Assembly: GCF_037392515.1 (NCBI RefSeq) | Contig: NC_090292.1 | Span: 47,419,747-47,483,746, forward strand | Length of the DNA stretch: 64,000 nt | Direction: 5' to 3' | Origin: Haliotis asinina | Taxonomy: Eukaryota > Mollusca > Gastropoda > Lepetellida > Haliotidae | In this document: one piece after another, positions 44,301 through 54,087 of the stretch | Layout: the number at the start of each line of letters is the position of its first letter | Numbering within the stretch: position 1 is the stretch's first letter | Notes under the pieces: generated by a model | Told to the model about the DNA's origin: nothing | Seen by the model: only the letters and a program-made list of their open reading frames with translations | Databases searched by the model: none | Made by a program: the position numbers and the translations under genes

Positions 44301-47300
44301 TGTGTACATACTCAAATCGCTTTAGTATTACGCCCGACATGGCTGCATTCATGTAATACACTACAGCGGTGGGCTGATGTGGCACATGAAATGTGAAACA
44401 CCGAAAGTCTTGTCATGTATATTTCATGGGCTGTATAAGATGGGATTGAGATTTTTGTACCAGTAGCGGACACGAAATATGTCAGTCATCGCCTTCACGT
44501 AGACAGTTTTCAAATACGATAAACATGGGCATAACTAAAATCTACTTTTTTTATGAGGGCAACGGTTTGTAATGCATGAAATATAAAATCACTGTATGGA
44601 TAAATAATGCAATAAAATTCAACAAACTTCTACAGTGACTGCATTTTCATTATCCTGAATTACGGATATAAATAAAAATGTTTTGATTTCTTAAGTTTTA
44701 ATAGAGGGAAATAATATTAAAATATTAATTTATTAAATATACTGTTTAAGACACAGAAGAAGCAAAACTATGATTAGGTTAAGTACATATTCAAGGGCAC
44801 TTTCCAAATGCTGTGTTTCATTACAGAACTAAACAATACATACATTCATATTGATAATATATTTCAGCATAATAAATGTCACTGTTAAGTGTTTTCAGCA
44901 TCAAATGGTTTACATTTTCCTGCAGTGTCTGCATACATCTTGTCTTCCCAATGATCAGATTATTATAAAAATAATGAAAACTCTCATCTTATTTCTTTGT
45001 AAACCTAGCTATTCATGTTTTATTGCAAAACACTGTTTTTTTCTAAATTCTCATACACGTTTATTTATAAAGTCAACACCTTTCCCACTTTACATTATAT
45101 CTGCACTCTACAGAGTTTTTGTATGTTGGTGCATGTGTACTTTAATATTACATTACACATGCATGACTTTATTCAGTCATTGTACAAATTATCCAGTGAA
45201 TTTCTCATAAAATAAATAAATCCATAAACATATCTTCATAGAATAATTGTGGAGTTAAATTCGAATTTATGGCGACTAAAAGATATATTTGATATTAATC
45301 ACATTTTCTGTGTTAATTACAGACAAAACCTAAAGTTTTCTTTAAGAACTGTTCAGTGAAAATCAGAATGAAAACGTGTACAAATTTAGATACTATATGG
45401 TTTGTCAACTTAATGTTACCCAAACACTAAAAACATGTGTAATGTAATTATATTATACACATACGCTTCGGTGGTCAGAATTATATGTTGTTCATTGAGA
45501 CAATTCTCTCTAAATGACTATTTATATAAAGAGCTTTAAGTGGGGTAAGCATTATATTTCAAGCTATGATGACGGGTGTTTCTGATGCAACCGACTAATT
45601 GCTTAGATAACAGGTGTACGGCTTTTGTGTAAGTATGTATAAAAATATACAGTAGCATCAGCATTTAAAACCAACATGGATTCAGAGGAGTGGGAGCTCA
45701 AAACGTAATTTATAGCTGTTACATTCTATGCGGAATTTTAGTATAATTTAGTGTATTTTAGTGTAATAATCACAAACTGGCGAGAAAGACCTTCTAGGGA
45801 TCGATTCAGTACTTCGCTGGTTGGAGGTGTATCTCTAATTTTTTCTTTCGTTGAGATTTAATGCCTATGATGAAATTTAATGCAAGTAAACTTACAACAG
45901 CCAGCGCCTTCGTCTTCTTTTCAGTTATCGCCCCTCGCTACGAAAAGATCGCCCACTTACTGATGCATTTGTGGCAGCTGACAATGAAATATACATGATG
46001 TATTTGGTGTCTCAATACCGACTTTCGCCAAACATGATTTTGTAAACACCATTAAAGATGGCGGAAAGCGCACTTCGGCATTCGTGTAAGTGTATTGTGG
46101 AAAACATCTCAACCGACTCTGGGTCATCGGCAACCGCAGTAATGATCTCATGGAAACCTGATATCAGTGATCATTATTATGCTACATGTATTTTGTTTTA
46201 AAATTCAGCACAGCCGGTTATTATCCGGTCTTGACATTTCATTTTGAAAGACAATTGTAATCACTTTAGTTTTGTCTGAGATAATAGTGAATGGTAACAC
46301 AAAACAGAAAATTACCCACAGAAATCAAAACTGTGAATTATATTTGTGTGCTTGATATATTTAGAATTTTAAGTGAGGGTTGACGTGGATATGTCCCTCT
46401 GGCATCCAGGGGGCTAAACTGAGTTGGGGAATGTCTGTCTACACGTAGCAAAACATACGTTATAAGCAGGGTGCACTGTATCAGGGTATCTCTATTTCAC
46501 ACCCTGACTGAGTTGGGGAATGTCTGTCTACACGTGGCAGACGCCCCCCTACATTATTTTTACATATTACGTATCATTTCCATTCCATTGCCAATATTCA
46601 AAACAGGTAAGATTTCTAATATCAAAACGCTTCACTTAACTTACAAGAACAAATCTCCGCTTGGATTAAATTCATCCGAATCTTGGTCATCATTTTCTAT
46701 ATTTTCAGGTTCAGTTATGTTAAAGGGTTTTGTTGGTTCACACACACAGCGGATAAACGTAAGAACCGTAACAAAAGGATCATCGGAACGACGTAAATAT
46801 TTCTTCCTCACGATGTACTCCACAAAATAGCTATCATACAGTCCTTTCGCTGTTCCATACCTGGGCCGGGACGCTTTCACTGCTCTCCACGTACTCCCAG
46901 TTTTATTAGTGCACGCACCATTCTCTGCATTCCCAAATTCCTTACTATGATTTACTGTCACATGTACACATCCCACCTCATTCAGTCCTACATACGCCTT
47001 CCAACAACCTGAATGAATTACTGATCCCAGTCACACCCACTTTCTCAGCACACTCAAAGGGTATCTGCATCAGGCTTCTCCAAAAACATCCTGTTACTTT
47101 CTTTCTCGGTACCCCGAAACACTCACACAAAATCCACTCGCCTTCCTCGGTGAAACTTGTGCTTCCCAAACTTATTCTCATCAATCTCCACTTCAACCTC
47201 TGACCCACATATCATCTCATTCTCCTGTTCCACCGCAAGCAAACACACATCTCTGCAATAATTCAACCAGTCAACCAAAGCGTGATCAGACGTAACTGCC

Positions 47301-50221
47301 CTTTCAAAAAATTATCTCGCACTTGATAATTCCAATAAAATGTCAGTTTCATGATTTCACTAACCGAACAAATGACCTTAAAAACACCCCAAAATCACGC
47401 CTTGCTACAATGTTATTTTTGCATTTCTTATTTTAACAACGCCACGCATAGCCCTCCGACTCAAATCCTTTCGTTTTCCCATACTCCCACTTTCATACTT
47501 CACACACTTCACACAAACATCTCCAATCAAACCAAACGCTTCCAACCAATCCATCGACTTTCTCTCACAACTACACAACTCATACAGGTCATCATACACC
47601 TTTCTCTTAACAGCCATTGCTAGGCAAGTGAAATAAACAATGCTGAAATCAAGTGACAAGTAAAAATACAACCCAACACCCGTAGGCGTTTACGTTGTGG
47701 CATTCGTAGTAGCCCACTACCTTATTTGGAACATTCGACACGTGCGTCATGATTTGACCAATCAGAGAAAAGGAACGCCATGGGATTTGCCTTTGATTAC
47801 TAACGATTAGATTGATGTTTTGGAGCATTACTAAAATTCGTGTTTAAAACTCTCGTCTTTGAGACTGGAAGCAGTGTCCTTTGATAAACGACAGAGATAT
47901 CAACACGTAGCAGTGTGTGGTGGTAAAGATCGAAATGTCGGTTGTCTTTGTCAGTATCAATATTAGAAACAACGAAAATAAAGCATAGTTGCCCTTCCAT
48001 AATCTACTTTCCATTGACTTGAAACCTGATATTGAAAACATGTTGCAGACATGCACAAAGATACGTTTGGCCGTGTTCTACAGTGGGGTGTATTTCAATG
48101 CAATGCCGCAGCCCCGAGTAAAAAACACAATACATTTGAAATGAAAGATTTGACTGGACAGATTTAAGATAATCTCATAAAGTCACCAGTGACAGAGGTA
48201 TATGCCACTAGGTCAAGGTTAAGGGTAAGAAAGTGTACATAATTTGATCAATATAACAAGTTTCAAGCGAAATCCTGCGTTGTTATGTTTCCCCAGGCCT
48301 TCCATTGTCCCCCGTCGGTGACAGGCTAAACACAGGTCTGGGTGTAAACATTGTGTGAAGCAGGTAAACTGCTCTTTATGGATTCCCGGAAGTGTATTTG
48401 ACTGACATGCGCAGAAGCCATATTTACATCGAAGCGAGCACATCTATAGCCATCTATACAATTCCAATATTTCCACAAAGATCAGTACGTCAACTGTTAT
48501 CACAGTCAAAAGATAATGGACAGCTTATTACATTTCCTGAGTCAAACTGCGAAAATATATTTAGGGACTGAAATTTCCATTCCACACATCAAATCATGTG
48601 TAGCACCTCTCTTATAACAGATAACAGATGTATTTGGACTTGATCCATGTATAATATGGACGGGCCAAACATTTGTGGAAAGCGGAAACTGAGGCAAGTA
48701 GTCATAATACTTTAACTATTTTTTGCACCATGTATAGTTTTCTGATTAAAATATTCCCTGTTTTAGCCTCGACTGACCCGAGTCCGAAATCCACGGTTCC
48801 ACCAGCGCCTGTGACGACACAAGACCTACAGGGTAGGTGGGAAAACCCAGCAGGCAGGAAGTTCAGTTTTTACTTCTCCCTGCATTTACCACACTGATGT
48901 ATATGCCCGTGGTGACTTTGACTTGAGTCAAGAAAAATCTCACTTGGTATCGATCGATGGTGTCAATGACAAAATTGGGACCTGTAAAAAAATAATATTA
49001 GGAAGCGTCGCTTTTTTCGTGCTATTAAAAGTTATCTCCTTCAAACGGAATGAAAAATGATTAACACATTTTCCCATAAGATATGCATTTAGAAATCAAT
49101 CATGCATAATATTGAAAGGCAAAACATATGTGGAAAGGCGAAAACAGACCAGCAGTAGAAATGCTTATGTGCTTCGTATAGTCTTCTGAACAACATGTTC
49201 CCTGTTTCAGCCTCCACCACTGACGCGAGCGAGGATCTGACACCCAGCAAGACGGTTCCACCGACGCCAGTGACGACACAAGGCTCTGATTATAACGGTA
49301 GATGCAAATCCCAGCAGTAGCAGTTGTACTGACGCTATCACCTTGTAAAGTTCAATAAAAATCTCTCTCTAGTCGTACACACAATAATGCTACAACATCT
49401 GACTCTAACAGAAGGTTATGTATTAAACACTCCATCGTTAATTCCAGAGGCCACATGTTGACATTCCCGTCATGTTGGATTGTTTGTCAGCCATGATGGA
49501 ATTGTTTAAATGACGTAGCAATGTCCGAGTCACGTATCAACATGATGTAAACATCGTAGATGTGTGAAAAAAGATGCCTGGTGTAGATTATTTACTTTGT
49601 GTTGCAGGGACTCAATTACCAACTGCAGGCCGCGACCTGTTCTCCGCAAGCGGGTACGGTGATCTGGAGAGAGTGAAGCGGATCCTGTCAGCGGGTCACC
49701 TAAACATCAACTATAGAGGGGGAGAGTTCAGCAGGACACTGGTGATGGAGGCAGCACGGAATGGACACAGGGATGTGGTGGAGTTCCTGGTGGGTAGAGG
49801 GGCTGATGTGTCACTGTTGGACAGTGTCGGTGACAACGCCCTTCACTTTGCCTGTTATAATGGACACCTGGAGACCGTGAAGCTGATGATGTCACTGAAC
49901 GTGATGGACATCAACAGTAGAGGACGGTACAGAAGGACATCATTGATGTTGGCAGCTTGGAGCGGACACAGGAATGTAGTAGAGTTCCTGGTGAGTAGAG
50001 GGGCTGATATGTCACTGGTGGACAGTATCGGTAACAACTTCCTTCACTTTGCCTGCTGGGGTGGACACCTGGAGACCGCGAAGCTGATCCTGTCCCTGGA
50101 GGTACTGGACGTCAACGCCAGGAACAGAGACGGGGACACAGCGGCCGACTACGCGAGACGCGGGCAATTTTTGCGACATCAGCGAGTGTTGGATTTCCTG
50201 ATGTCACGCGGTGCACACTGA
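40275..50221 (+). CDS. Gene 2: secreted coiled-coil protein with C-terminal ankyrin repeats
   Basis: Four coding exons (40275-41301, 48767-48832, 49211-49297, 49608-50221) join in phase 1 throughout. They sum to 1,794 nt, giving 597 residues and a TGA. Order: signal peptide (1-22, cleavage after DVHA); helical region; four coiled-coil repeats of about 60 residues (about 114-330) with Cys202, Cys262 and Cys322 at equal 60-residue spacing; Thr/Pro linker (331-400); about six ankyrin repeats (401-597). Roughly twelve N-x-S/T sites lie in the coiled coil and linker, which argues for passage through the secretory pathway. No transmembrane helix is seen, so the ankyrin repeats would be extracellular unless an exon was missed in the 7.5-kb first intron. 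I know no named family with this order; function is unknown. Confidence 0.75.
41590..41770. repeat. Degenerate ~105-bp direct repeat with TATATAA motifs
   Basis: GGCTTACAAGGCATATTAACG...CAGTGTATATAAAAGTTAC is followed by AAGCTTACAAGGCATATCTA...CGGTGTATATAAGCCCTAC. A third, weaker unit may lie upstream (41500-41590). Could be a decayed minisatellite; a second promoter is possible but unsupported. Confidence 0.6.
41813..41853 (+). CDS. Possible alternative terminal exon of gene 2
   Basis: TTGTGACTTCAG precedes a short segment that, joined to exon 1 in phase 1, would encode ATTTVSEQTLNQY and a stop. This would give a coiled-coil-only isoform of about 355 residues without ankyrin repeats. The Thr-rich sequence resembles the end of exon 1. 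Low confidence; could be chance. Confidence 0.2.
43326..43579. mobile_element. Fold-back element with tRNA-like core
   Basis: Two inverted arms of about 50 bp (43332-43380: CTATGTCATATTAGTG...CAAATTCTAGTAC; 43498-43548: GTACTAGAATTTGTAC...AATATGACATAC) enclose a tRNA-like sequence on the minus strand. CTTTGAGTT occurs on both sides (about 43317-43325 and 43580-43588), a possible 9-bp target duplication. Arms match at roughly 80% by eye. A small DNA transposon that captured a SINE or tRNA-like unit, or a SINE inside a MITE, would both fit. Confidence 0.6.
43387..43487 (-). repeat. tRNA-like sequence (Pol III A and B boxes)
   Basis: On the minus strand TAGTTGAGCGG (43480-43470) matches the A box TRGYNNARNGG and GGTTCAAATCC (43415-43405) matches the B box. 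The 54-nt gap between them suggests a class II (Leu/Ser-like) ancestor with a long variable arm. I could not form a convincing cloverleaf acceptor stem, so it is treated as tRNA-derived SINE material rather than a tRNA gene. Confidence 0.65.
43911..46385. other. Unassigned AT-rich intronic sequence
   Basis: No coding, RNA or known repeat feature is supported. Open frames at 44026-44220 and 44851-45210 have no motif and are in AT-rich sequence. Confidence 0.5.
46420..46545. repeat. Direct repeat CTGAGTTGGGGAATGTCTGT, two copies
   Basis: ACTGAGTTGGGGAATGTCTG followed by TCTACACGTRGCA occurs at about 46419-46450 and 46507-46541, some 88 bp apart, just beyond the 3' side of the transposase relic. 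It may belong to the end of that transposon. Confidence 0.8.
46630..47671 (-). pseudogene. Merlin (ISXO2/IS1595-type) transposase relic
   Basis: Three minus-strand blocks read in order. 47671-47405 has MAVKRKVYDDLYELCS and CVKCVKYE (N-terminal zinc-like part). 47220-46990 reads VEVEIDENKFGKHKFHRGRR in one frame, the typical DDE entry of this family. 46976-46641 reads VNHSKEFGNAENGACTNKTG, STWRAVKASRPRYGT and YFVEYIVRKKYL, matching the consensus HTNTVESTWR...LR-type C-terminus. Stops and frame changes make it non-functional. Terminal repeats were not located with certainty. The family call rests on the core motifs; I am fairly confident of it. Confidence 0.75.
47680..48660. other. Unassigned intronic sequence
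   Basis: Nothing recognisable. Short open frames on the minus strand (47800-48056, 48219-48443) have no motif. Confidence 0.45.
48767..48832 (+). CDS. Gene 2 exon 2 (Thr/Pro linker)
   Basis: 66 nt, phase 1-1, CTGTTTTAG | ... CTACAGG|GTAGGT. Encodes (A)STDPSPKSTVPPAPVTTQ then DLQ. Low-complexity, probably O-glycosylated; clearly paralogous to exon 3. Confidence 0.75.
49211..49297 (+). CDS. Gene 2 exon 3 (Thr/Pro linker, duplicate of exon 2)
   Basis: 87 nt, phase 1-1, CCTGTTTCAG | ... TATAACG|GTAGAT. Encodes (A)STTDASEDLTPSKTVPPTP then VTTQGSDYN; with exon 4 it creates an NGT sequon. It is 21 nt longer than exon 2. Confidence 0.75.
49608..50221 (+). CDS. Gene 2 exon 4 (ankyrin repeats)
   Basis: Begins after GTGTTGCAG in phase 1 and encodes 203 residues to TGA. 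Ankyrin signatures: GRDLFSASGYGDLERVKRIL, MEAARNGHRDVVEFLVGRGAD, ALHFACYNGHLETVKLMM, LMLAAWSGHRNVVEFLVSRGAD, FLHFACWGGHLETAKLIL and a last partial unit DTAADYAR...VLDFLMSRGAH. Units 2-3 and 4-5 are duplicates of one another as a pair (about 67 residues). Translation could in principle begin at an ATG at 49574, giving a cytosolic ankyrin-only protein, but that ATG lies in the intron of the spliced form. Confidence 0.9.
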
Positions 50222-50332
50222 AGTCAGAGTTGGTGTGGACAGAGACAGAGTCGTTACTGACACTGACGTGTTCACAGTTCACGTAGTCGTGTGTCACGAT
50301 TCAGGTGATTTCCGTTTTTTCTTGTGAATATA

Positions 50333-50338
50333 AATAAA
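50333..50338 (+). promoter_or_regulatory. Poly(A) signal of gene 2
   Basis: AATAAA 112 nt after the stop, followed by GT-rich sequence (TTTTGTCATGTTTTGTGTTTG) as expected for a cleavage site downstream element. Confidence 0.75.
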
Positions 50339-51255
50339 AACGGTTGACTGTATTTTCAGACATTTTGTCATGTTTTGTGTTTGTAGCTTCACATGATTAG
50401 GTAAGAAAATTGTGAAGTGAGTGTAAACATAAACTATGAGTGATTGTACGTAAATGTCGCCCGTCTTGACATAATTCTGATGTAATTTTGTTCTGAGAAT
50501 ATCGCGAATTGTGAAACAGACAACAACAAACTGTCAGTTTACATGTCGCTGCAGTGTGTGACCTCAGACTGATCCGAGGTTCACCCAGCTGACGTGGCGC
50601 CTTTTGTACAGTGACAGTGACGTCACACTGCTGATGACGTTAGAGACAATCAGAGGTGCTCGGTTGTCTTTTCAGCCAGAAATAGCGGAGCACAGTCATA
50701 CAACACAAGCCGTGTTACTCAAATACCATTTCCTCGCTGCTGCTTAAAGAGAGAATGGAAGTCTGTAAGTGATTATTGTAGGATTGAACCAGTTTGGTGT
50801 CACATTCACCTATTCTGCAGTGACTAAACGCACAATAAACAAACTTAAAGTGAAAACAATCACCGAAAACACCTCAGTTCTATTTATTCCTGGATGCCAA
50901 AAGGACAAATGTGTCTCCTCCACTTCTGTTACTCAGTCTAACATAATGTTTTCAGGTAAAATAGAATTTCTGAATTGACCGGCAGTAATTATGCACGTCG
51001 TAAATCACGCCATTTTGACACATGCCGAATTCGTCATTCGCGCCATCGTTTACTCTATGTATGCATGTAAATATGATATTTATCCACTGAACTCAATTTT
51101 GAACTCAGCCAATTAGTGTTCAGTGGCATGTGTGTTTTGTCAAGTCGCCAATGGTAATGCGGAAATCTCACCTATAAACATGGGATAAGCCTTTAAATCG
51201 TCTTGGTGGCAAAGAGAGACGTTGAAGTGAGCTTTACTTTATGCAATGTGTATGA
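50339..51255. other. Unassigned stretch downstream of gene 2
   Basis: No gene or repeat is supported. The region 50760-50980 is open on the + strand for 69 codons without recognisable features. Confidence 0.45.
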
Positions 51256-51440
51256 TTGTGTGAGTGAGTGAGTTAGCTTAGTTTTACGTCACTTTTAGCA
51301 ATATTCCAGCAACACCCTGGCGGGGGACACCAGACATGGGTTTCACACACTGTACCCACGTGGGTAATCAAACCCTGATTGTCTGTCATCCATCAAATCG
51401 GCCTTTGTGAATCAACCTAGATCACAGATAACCTTGACTT
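51256..51440 (-). repeat. SINE-like repeat with tRNA-related end
   Basis: On the + strand GTGTGAGTGAGTGAGTTAGC, then TTTTACGTCACTTTTAGCAATATTCCAGCAA, GGCGGGGGACACCAGA and CACGTGGGTAATCAAACCC. This order is a widespread molluscan SINE tail-to-head pattern I recognise; the minus strand GGTTTGATTACCC is a degenerate B box. A short piece of the same family (GGAATATAGCTAAAATCGTCGTAAAACTA) is at about 35480-35508. Confidence 0.7.
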
Positions 51441-51800
51441 CACCTGCCTTGGTGTGTTTCTTTCAGGAACTTGCTGATGACGCTGTGACAAACGTTAACA
51501 CATCTTGTAATCAGTCTCAGGGACATATCACCTTTTGTCGTTTTGCCATTTTGTGGGATCAGATAACTGGTTGTGAGACATTTTACTAAATCGTCAACTC
51601 ACACAGGACTAGTCTCGAAACAGTGTATTGATAAATATGTACATGCATCAATTTCACCAGCAAGCACTAGCAAAACACTTCATGCACGAGCATATTGTTT
51701 TCTGAACTGGTGAGACGAATATGTAAGCCACTGAAAACTGTTATTCATTCAATGCATTCATTTGAATGGTTTCATTTACATCGCGTTCAATCAGCTTACG

Positions 51801-52503
51801 GTCAAGCATGACTGTGTTGTATTCTCTATCACAAGGGATATGTATTTTACAGTTAAAACAATGAAGGATCTTTTTACCAGCGTTAGTTCTCATTTAATTA
51901 TTGTTTGTTTGTTTTTTGTTTTTTTTAAAAGAAATTGATTTTTGGTTGAATTTTGAGCAATATGTTTCTGTAAAAAGATGTTTTTTAATTTTGGTAGCTT
52001 AGATTCGTGACTAGAATTGTTAGTGACTGTACCCTCAAGGGGGGTTGAAGTATTGTAAAATTATTGTCCTCCTGAGAGGGTACGTAAGTCCACAAACATT
52101 CGATGTAAATTTAAGTCTACCAGGTTTTCAATCGTAGTATTCTTGTTGTTTTAATTTTGGCGAGCAGTTTGTACACTCTCCAGCGGCTTAAGGGATCGTG
52201 TAAATCCAACTAGGGTCCATGCAGGTAGCAAAGGTACTGTAAGTCCCCATCGTCCCTAGTATGGTAATCTACCTTCTGTTGTTGGCTATCTATAGTCTGT
52301 TTTTATATTGTGTTGTCTAAATATTGATATTAATTTTAACTATTCATGCTAGTTTTAATTGAAATTGTAATAGTGTAGTTGTTTTACTGTCCTTTGTCGA
52401 CAGAGTTTTATAACACACATATATTCCATTTCAGTGTTTTGTTCCCGTCATGATAAGGGCGAAATATTGCCGATGTGACATTAAATATTAACTCACTCAC
52501 TTA
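51801..52503 (+). mobile_element. LINE family B fragment B5 (3' end, + strand)
   Basis: Reverse orientation relative to most copies. It begins in the terminal zinc region (TCAAGCATGACTGTGTTG), passes CCTCAAGGGGGGTTGAAGTA, CCTGAGAGGGTACGTAAGTC and CAGGTAGCAAAGGTACTGTA of the 3' UTR, and ends GATGTGACATTAAATATTAACTCACTCACT. Confidence 0.88.
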
Positions 52504-52509
52504 CCCAAC

Positions 52510-53130
52510 CAGGTGTTGCCTCAAATGTTATCATCAGTATATATACAACAATGTTGACATACGACATCGTTTGCATGTCAAGCAAGCACAGTTTTACCAG
52601 AATAGTGTTTGTTCTCACACCAAATATATTTCTACACTTCGTACTGCTGACAAAGACCATTTGTTTTTGTTTTTTCTAAAATACATGAGGAATTCAAAAA
52701 TGAATCTGTCGCAGCTGAATGTGAAATATACATGACGTCATAGTGGTTTCATGACAGGCCTTTGTAAACACTATCCTATCTGTGGAAGGTTCACATCGGA
52801 GTTTGTATTTCTCTATTTTCCACACTATCGTCGTCGTCAATATCTACTGGTACTTTGCAGACTTGAAACAGGTGACAGTTGTGGCTCTTACACAGTACGT
52901 GAACCCGTGAAGATCCGGTTTAGAATCAATCTTTGGCAACCCATGCTTGTCGTAAAAGGCGACTAACGGGATCGGGTGATCATGTTCAACAACTTGGCTT
53001 CACACATGTCATTGTATCCTGGTTGCGGAGATGGTACTGAAGCTATTGATCACTGGATTGCATCTCTCAAACCAAGAATATTTAGAGACCGCTGCACTAT
53101 TGCTGGAATATAGACGAGTGTGGCTCTATA
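52510..53130. repeat. Dispersed repeat, copy 3, with SINE-like block
   Basis: Matches copy 1 from ACAATGTTGACATACGACATC to GGATCGGGTGATCATGTTC. The SINE-like block (about 52900-53110) here keeps GTCGTAAAAGGCGACTAACGG, lost in copy 1, and runs on through GATCACTGGATTG to TTGCTGGAATATAGACGAGTG. Confidence 0.75.
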
Positions 53131-53615
53131 TACTTTGTTCTCAATTCGATGCTACGGATATTACTTTAGTCATTTTGGAAAACGCATCATAAAGTAGTAA
53201 TTTCAGAGAGAACCAAAATGAACTGGAACTGCTGTACTAATTGAAGAAAATAATACACTTTTTTAAATATTTGCATTTACAAAACATCTAGGAAAATAAT
53301 CGTGACAGAATTTCCAGAATTATGTGAAACTGAAGTCAATCTATCATGTTTGACAAGCAAAGAATGACAAAACGGTTCTGTTGTCGTTGATAAGGTAAAT
53401 ATCGACAATTGTAAGATTGGGCTTGTAGAAACTGAAACGCAACTTTTACGTATAAAACTGATTTGTCAGGGCGTTCTTGGAAAATTTGATGGCATGCATT
53501 TTTCAGAAATCACGAATTTACGACGTGAAGTTAAAAATAGTCCCCAGGACCCCATTTCTCAAAGCGATCGCTGCTTCATGACAGTCGTAAGTCTTACGTT
53601 GAAGTATTTGAGTGA
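53131..53615. other. Unassigned AT-rich stretch
   Basis: Nothing recognisable. Confidence 0.45.
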
Positions 53616-53740
53616 TGGCGACTAGCAGGATCGGGTGATCAGGACCGCTGACGTGATTAAGGGATCGTATCCCAGTTATGTAGATCGATTCTTATGTTGT
53701 TGATCACTAGACTGTCTGGTCCAAACTCGTTTCTTTACTG
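53616..53740 (+). repeat. SINE-like block, separate copy
   Basis: GCGACTAGCAGGATCGGGTGATCAGG, GGGATCGTATCCCAGTTATG, GTTGATCACTAGACTGTCTGG: same order as the SINE-like block at 52950-53110. Confidence 0.75.
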
Positions 53741-53896
53741 AACGCGGTCATACAATTAAAGTATGGTTGTATTTGGCGTTAAACACAAAACAAACAATAA
53801 TTTCATGTCCTGATATTTTAAAAATTCATAGTGATAAATTGATTACCTGTTGTGATACACTTGCGTGTATTTGTTGGTATCGTCCTTTAAATATAG

Positions 53897-53972
53897 ACCG
53901 CCTCCGTGGTGTAGTGGTTAGAGCGCCCGCCCGGACAGCGGAAGGTCGGCGGTTCGATTCCGCGCTCGCGTC
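53897..53972 (+). repeat. tRNA-like SINE head
   Basis: TGGTGTAGTGG (53907-53917) is a perfect A box and GGTTCGATTCC (53951-53961) a perfect B box, 33 nt apart as in a class I tRNA. A CCGC/GCGG stem closes a 7-nt loop CCGGACA, but position 33 is C instead of U and the acceptor stem is poor. I treat it as a tRNA-derived repeat head rather than a working tRNA gene. Confidence 0.7.
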
Positions 53973-53984
53973 AAATCAAAACAC

Positions 53985-54085
53985 GCATTATGCACAGAAA
54001 GATTGCAACCTAATTTATTTCTTAGTGTTACGGATCCAATTCAAACATTTTCTGATGTACTTAATATTATTGCTGACGAATGATT
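53985..54085 (+). pseudogene. Short + strand LINE endonuclease-linker fragment
   Basis: Translates to ALCTERLQPNLFLSV then TDPIQTFSDVLNIIADE, clearly homologous to LCASKLRPECFSHITDPIQL and FSDVLNKIADE of B3 ORF2. It lies between a tRNA-like head and the minus-strand copy B6, in the opposite orientation to B6. Confidence 0.75.
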
Positions 54086-54087
54086 CA

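Larger units (their letters stand above)
41302..48766 (+). other. Gene 2 intron 1 (about 7.5 kb)
   Basis: GTGAGA ... TGTTTTAG borders. It holds degenerate ~105-bp tandem units with TATATAA (about 41590-41770), a dispersed repeat (43020-43910) with a fold-back element inside it, AT-rich unassigned sequence (43910-46390) and a transposase relic (46630-47671). 47680-48766 has nothing recognisable except the intronic part of the exon 2/3 duplication near its end. An undetected exon in this interval cannot be ruled out. Confidence 0.65.
48661..49310 (+). repeat. Tandem duplication carrying gene 2 exons 2 and 3
   Basis: GGGCCAAACATTTGTGGAAAG (48663) and GGCAAAACATATGTGGAAAG (49119), TGTATAGTTTTCTGATTAAA and CGTATAGTCTTCTGAACAAC, and ATTCCCTGTTTTAGCCTCGA and GTTCCCTGTTTCAGCCTCCA align in order about 444-456 bp apart. 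The exons and at least 100 bp of intron before each were therefore copied together. Confidence 0.85.

Noticed and set aside
44851..45210. 119-codon hydrophobic frame in gene 2 intron, possible missing transmembrane exon
   Set aside because: AT-rich composition explains the hydrophobic residues, and I found no phase-1 acceptor and donor pair framing a helix in frame with exons 1 and 2.
49574..49607. ATG at 49574 as the start of a stand-alone ankyrin gene
   Set aside because: The upstream codons lie before a strong GTGTTGCAG acceptor whose phase matches exon 3; no promoter is visible nearby. An alternative transcript is still possible.
53897..53972. Functional tRNA gene
   Set aside because: A and B boxes are perfect, but position 33 is C, the acceptor stem does not pair well and the sequence is fused to LINE-derived DNA.
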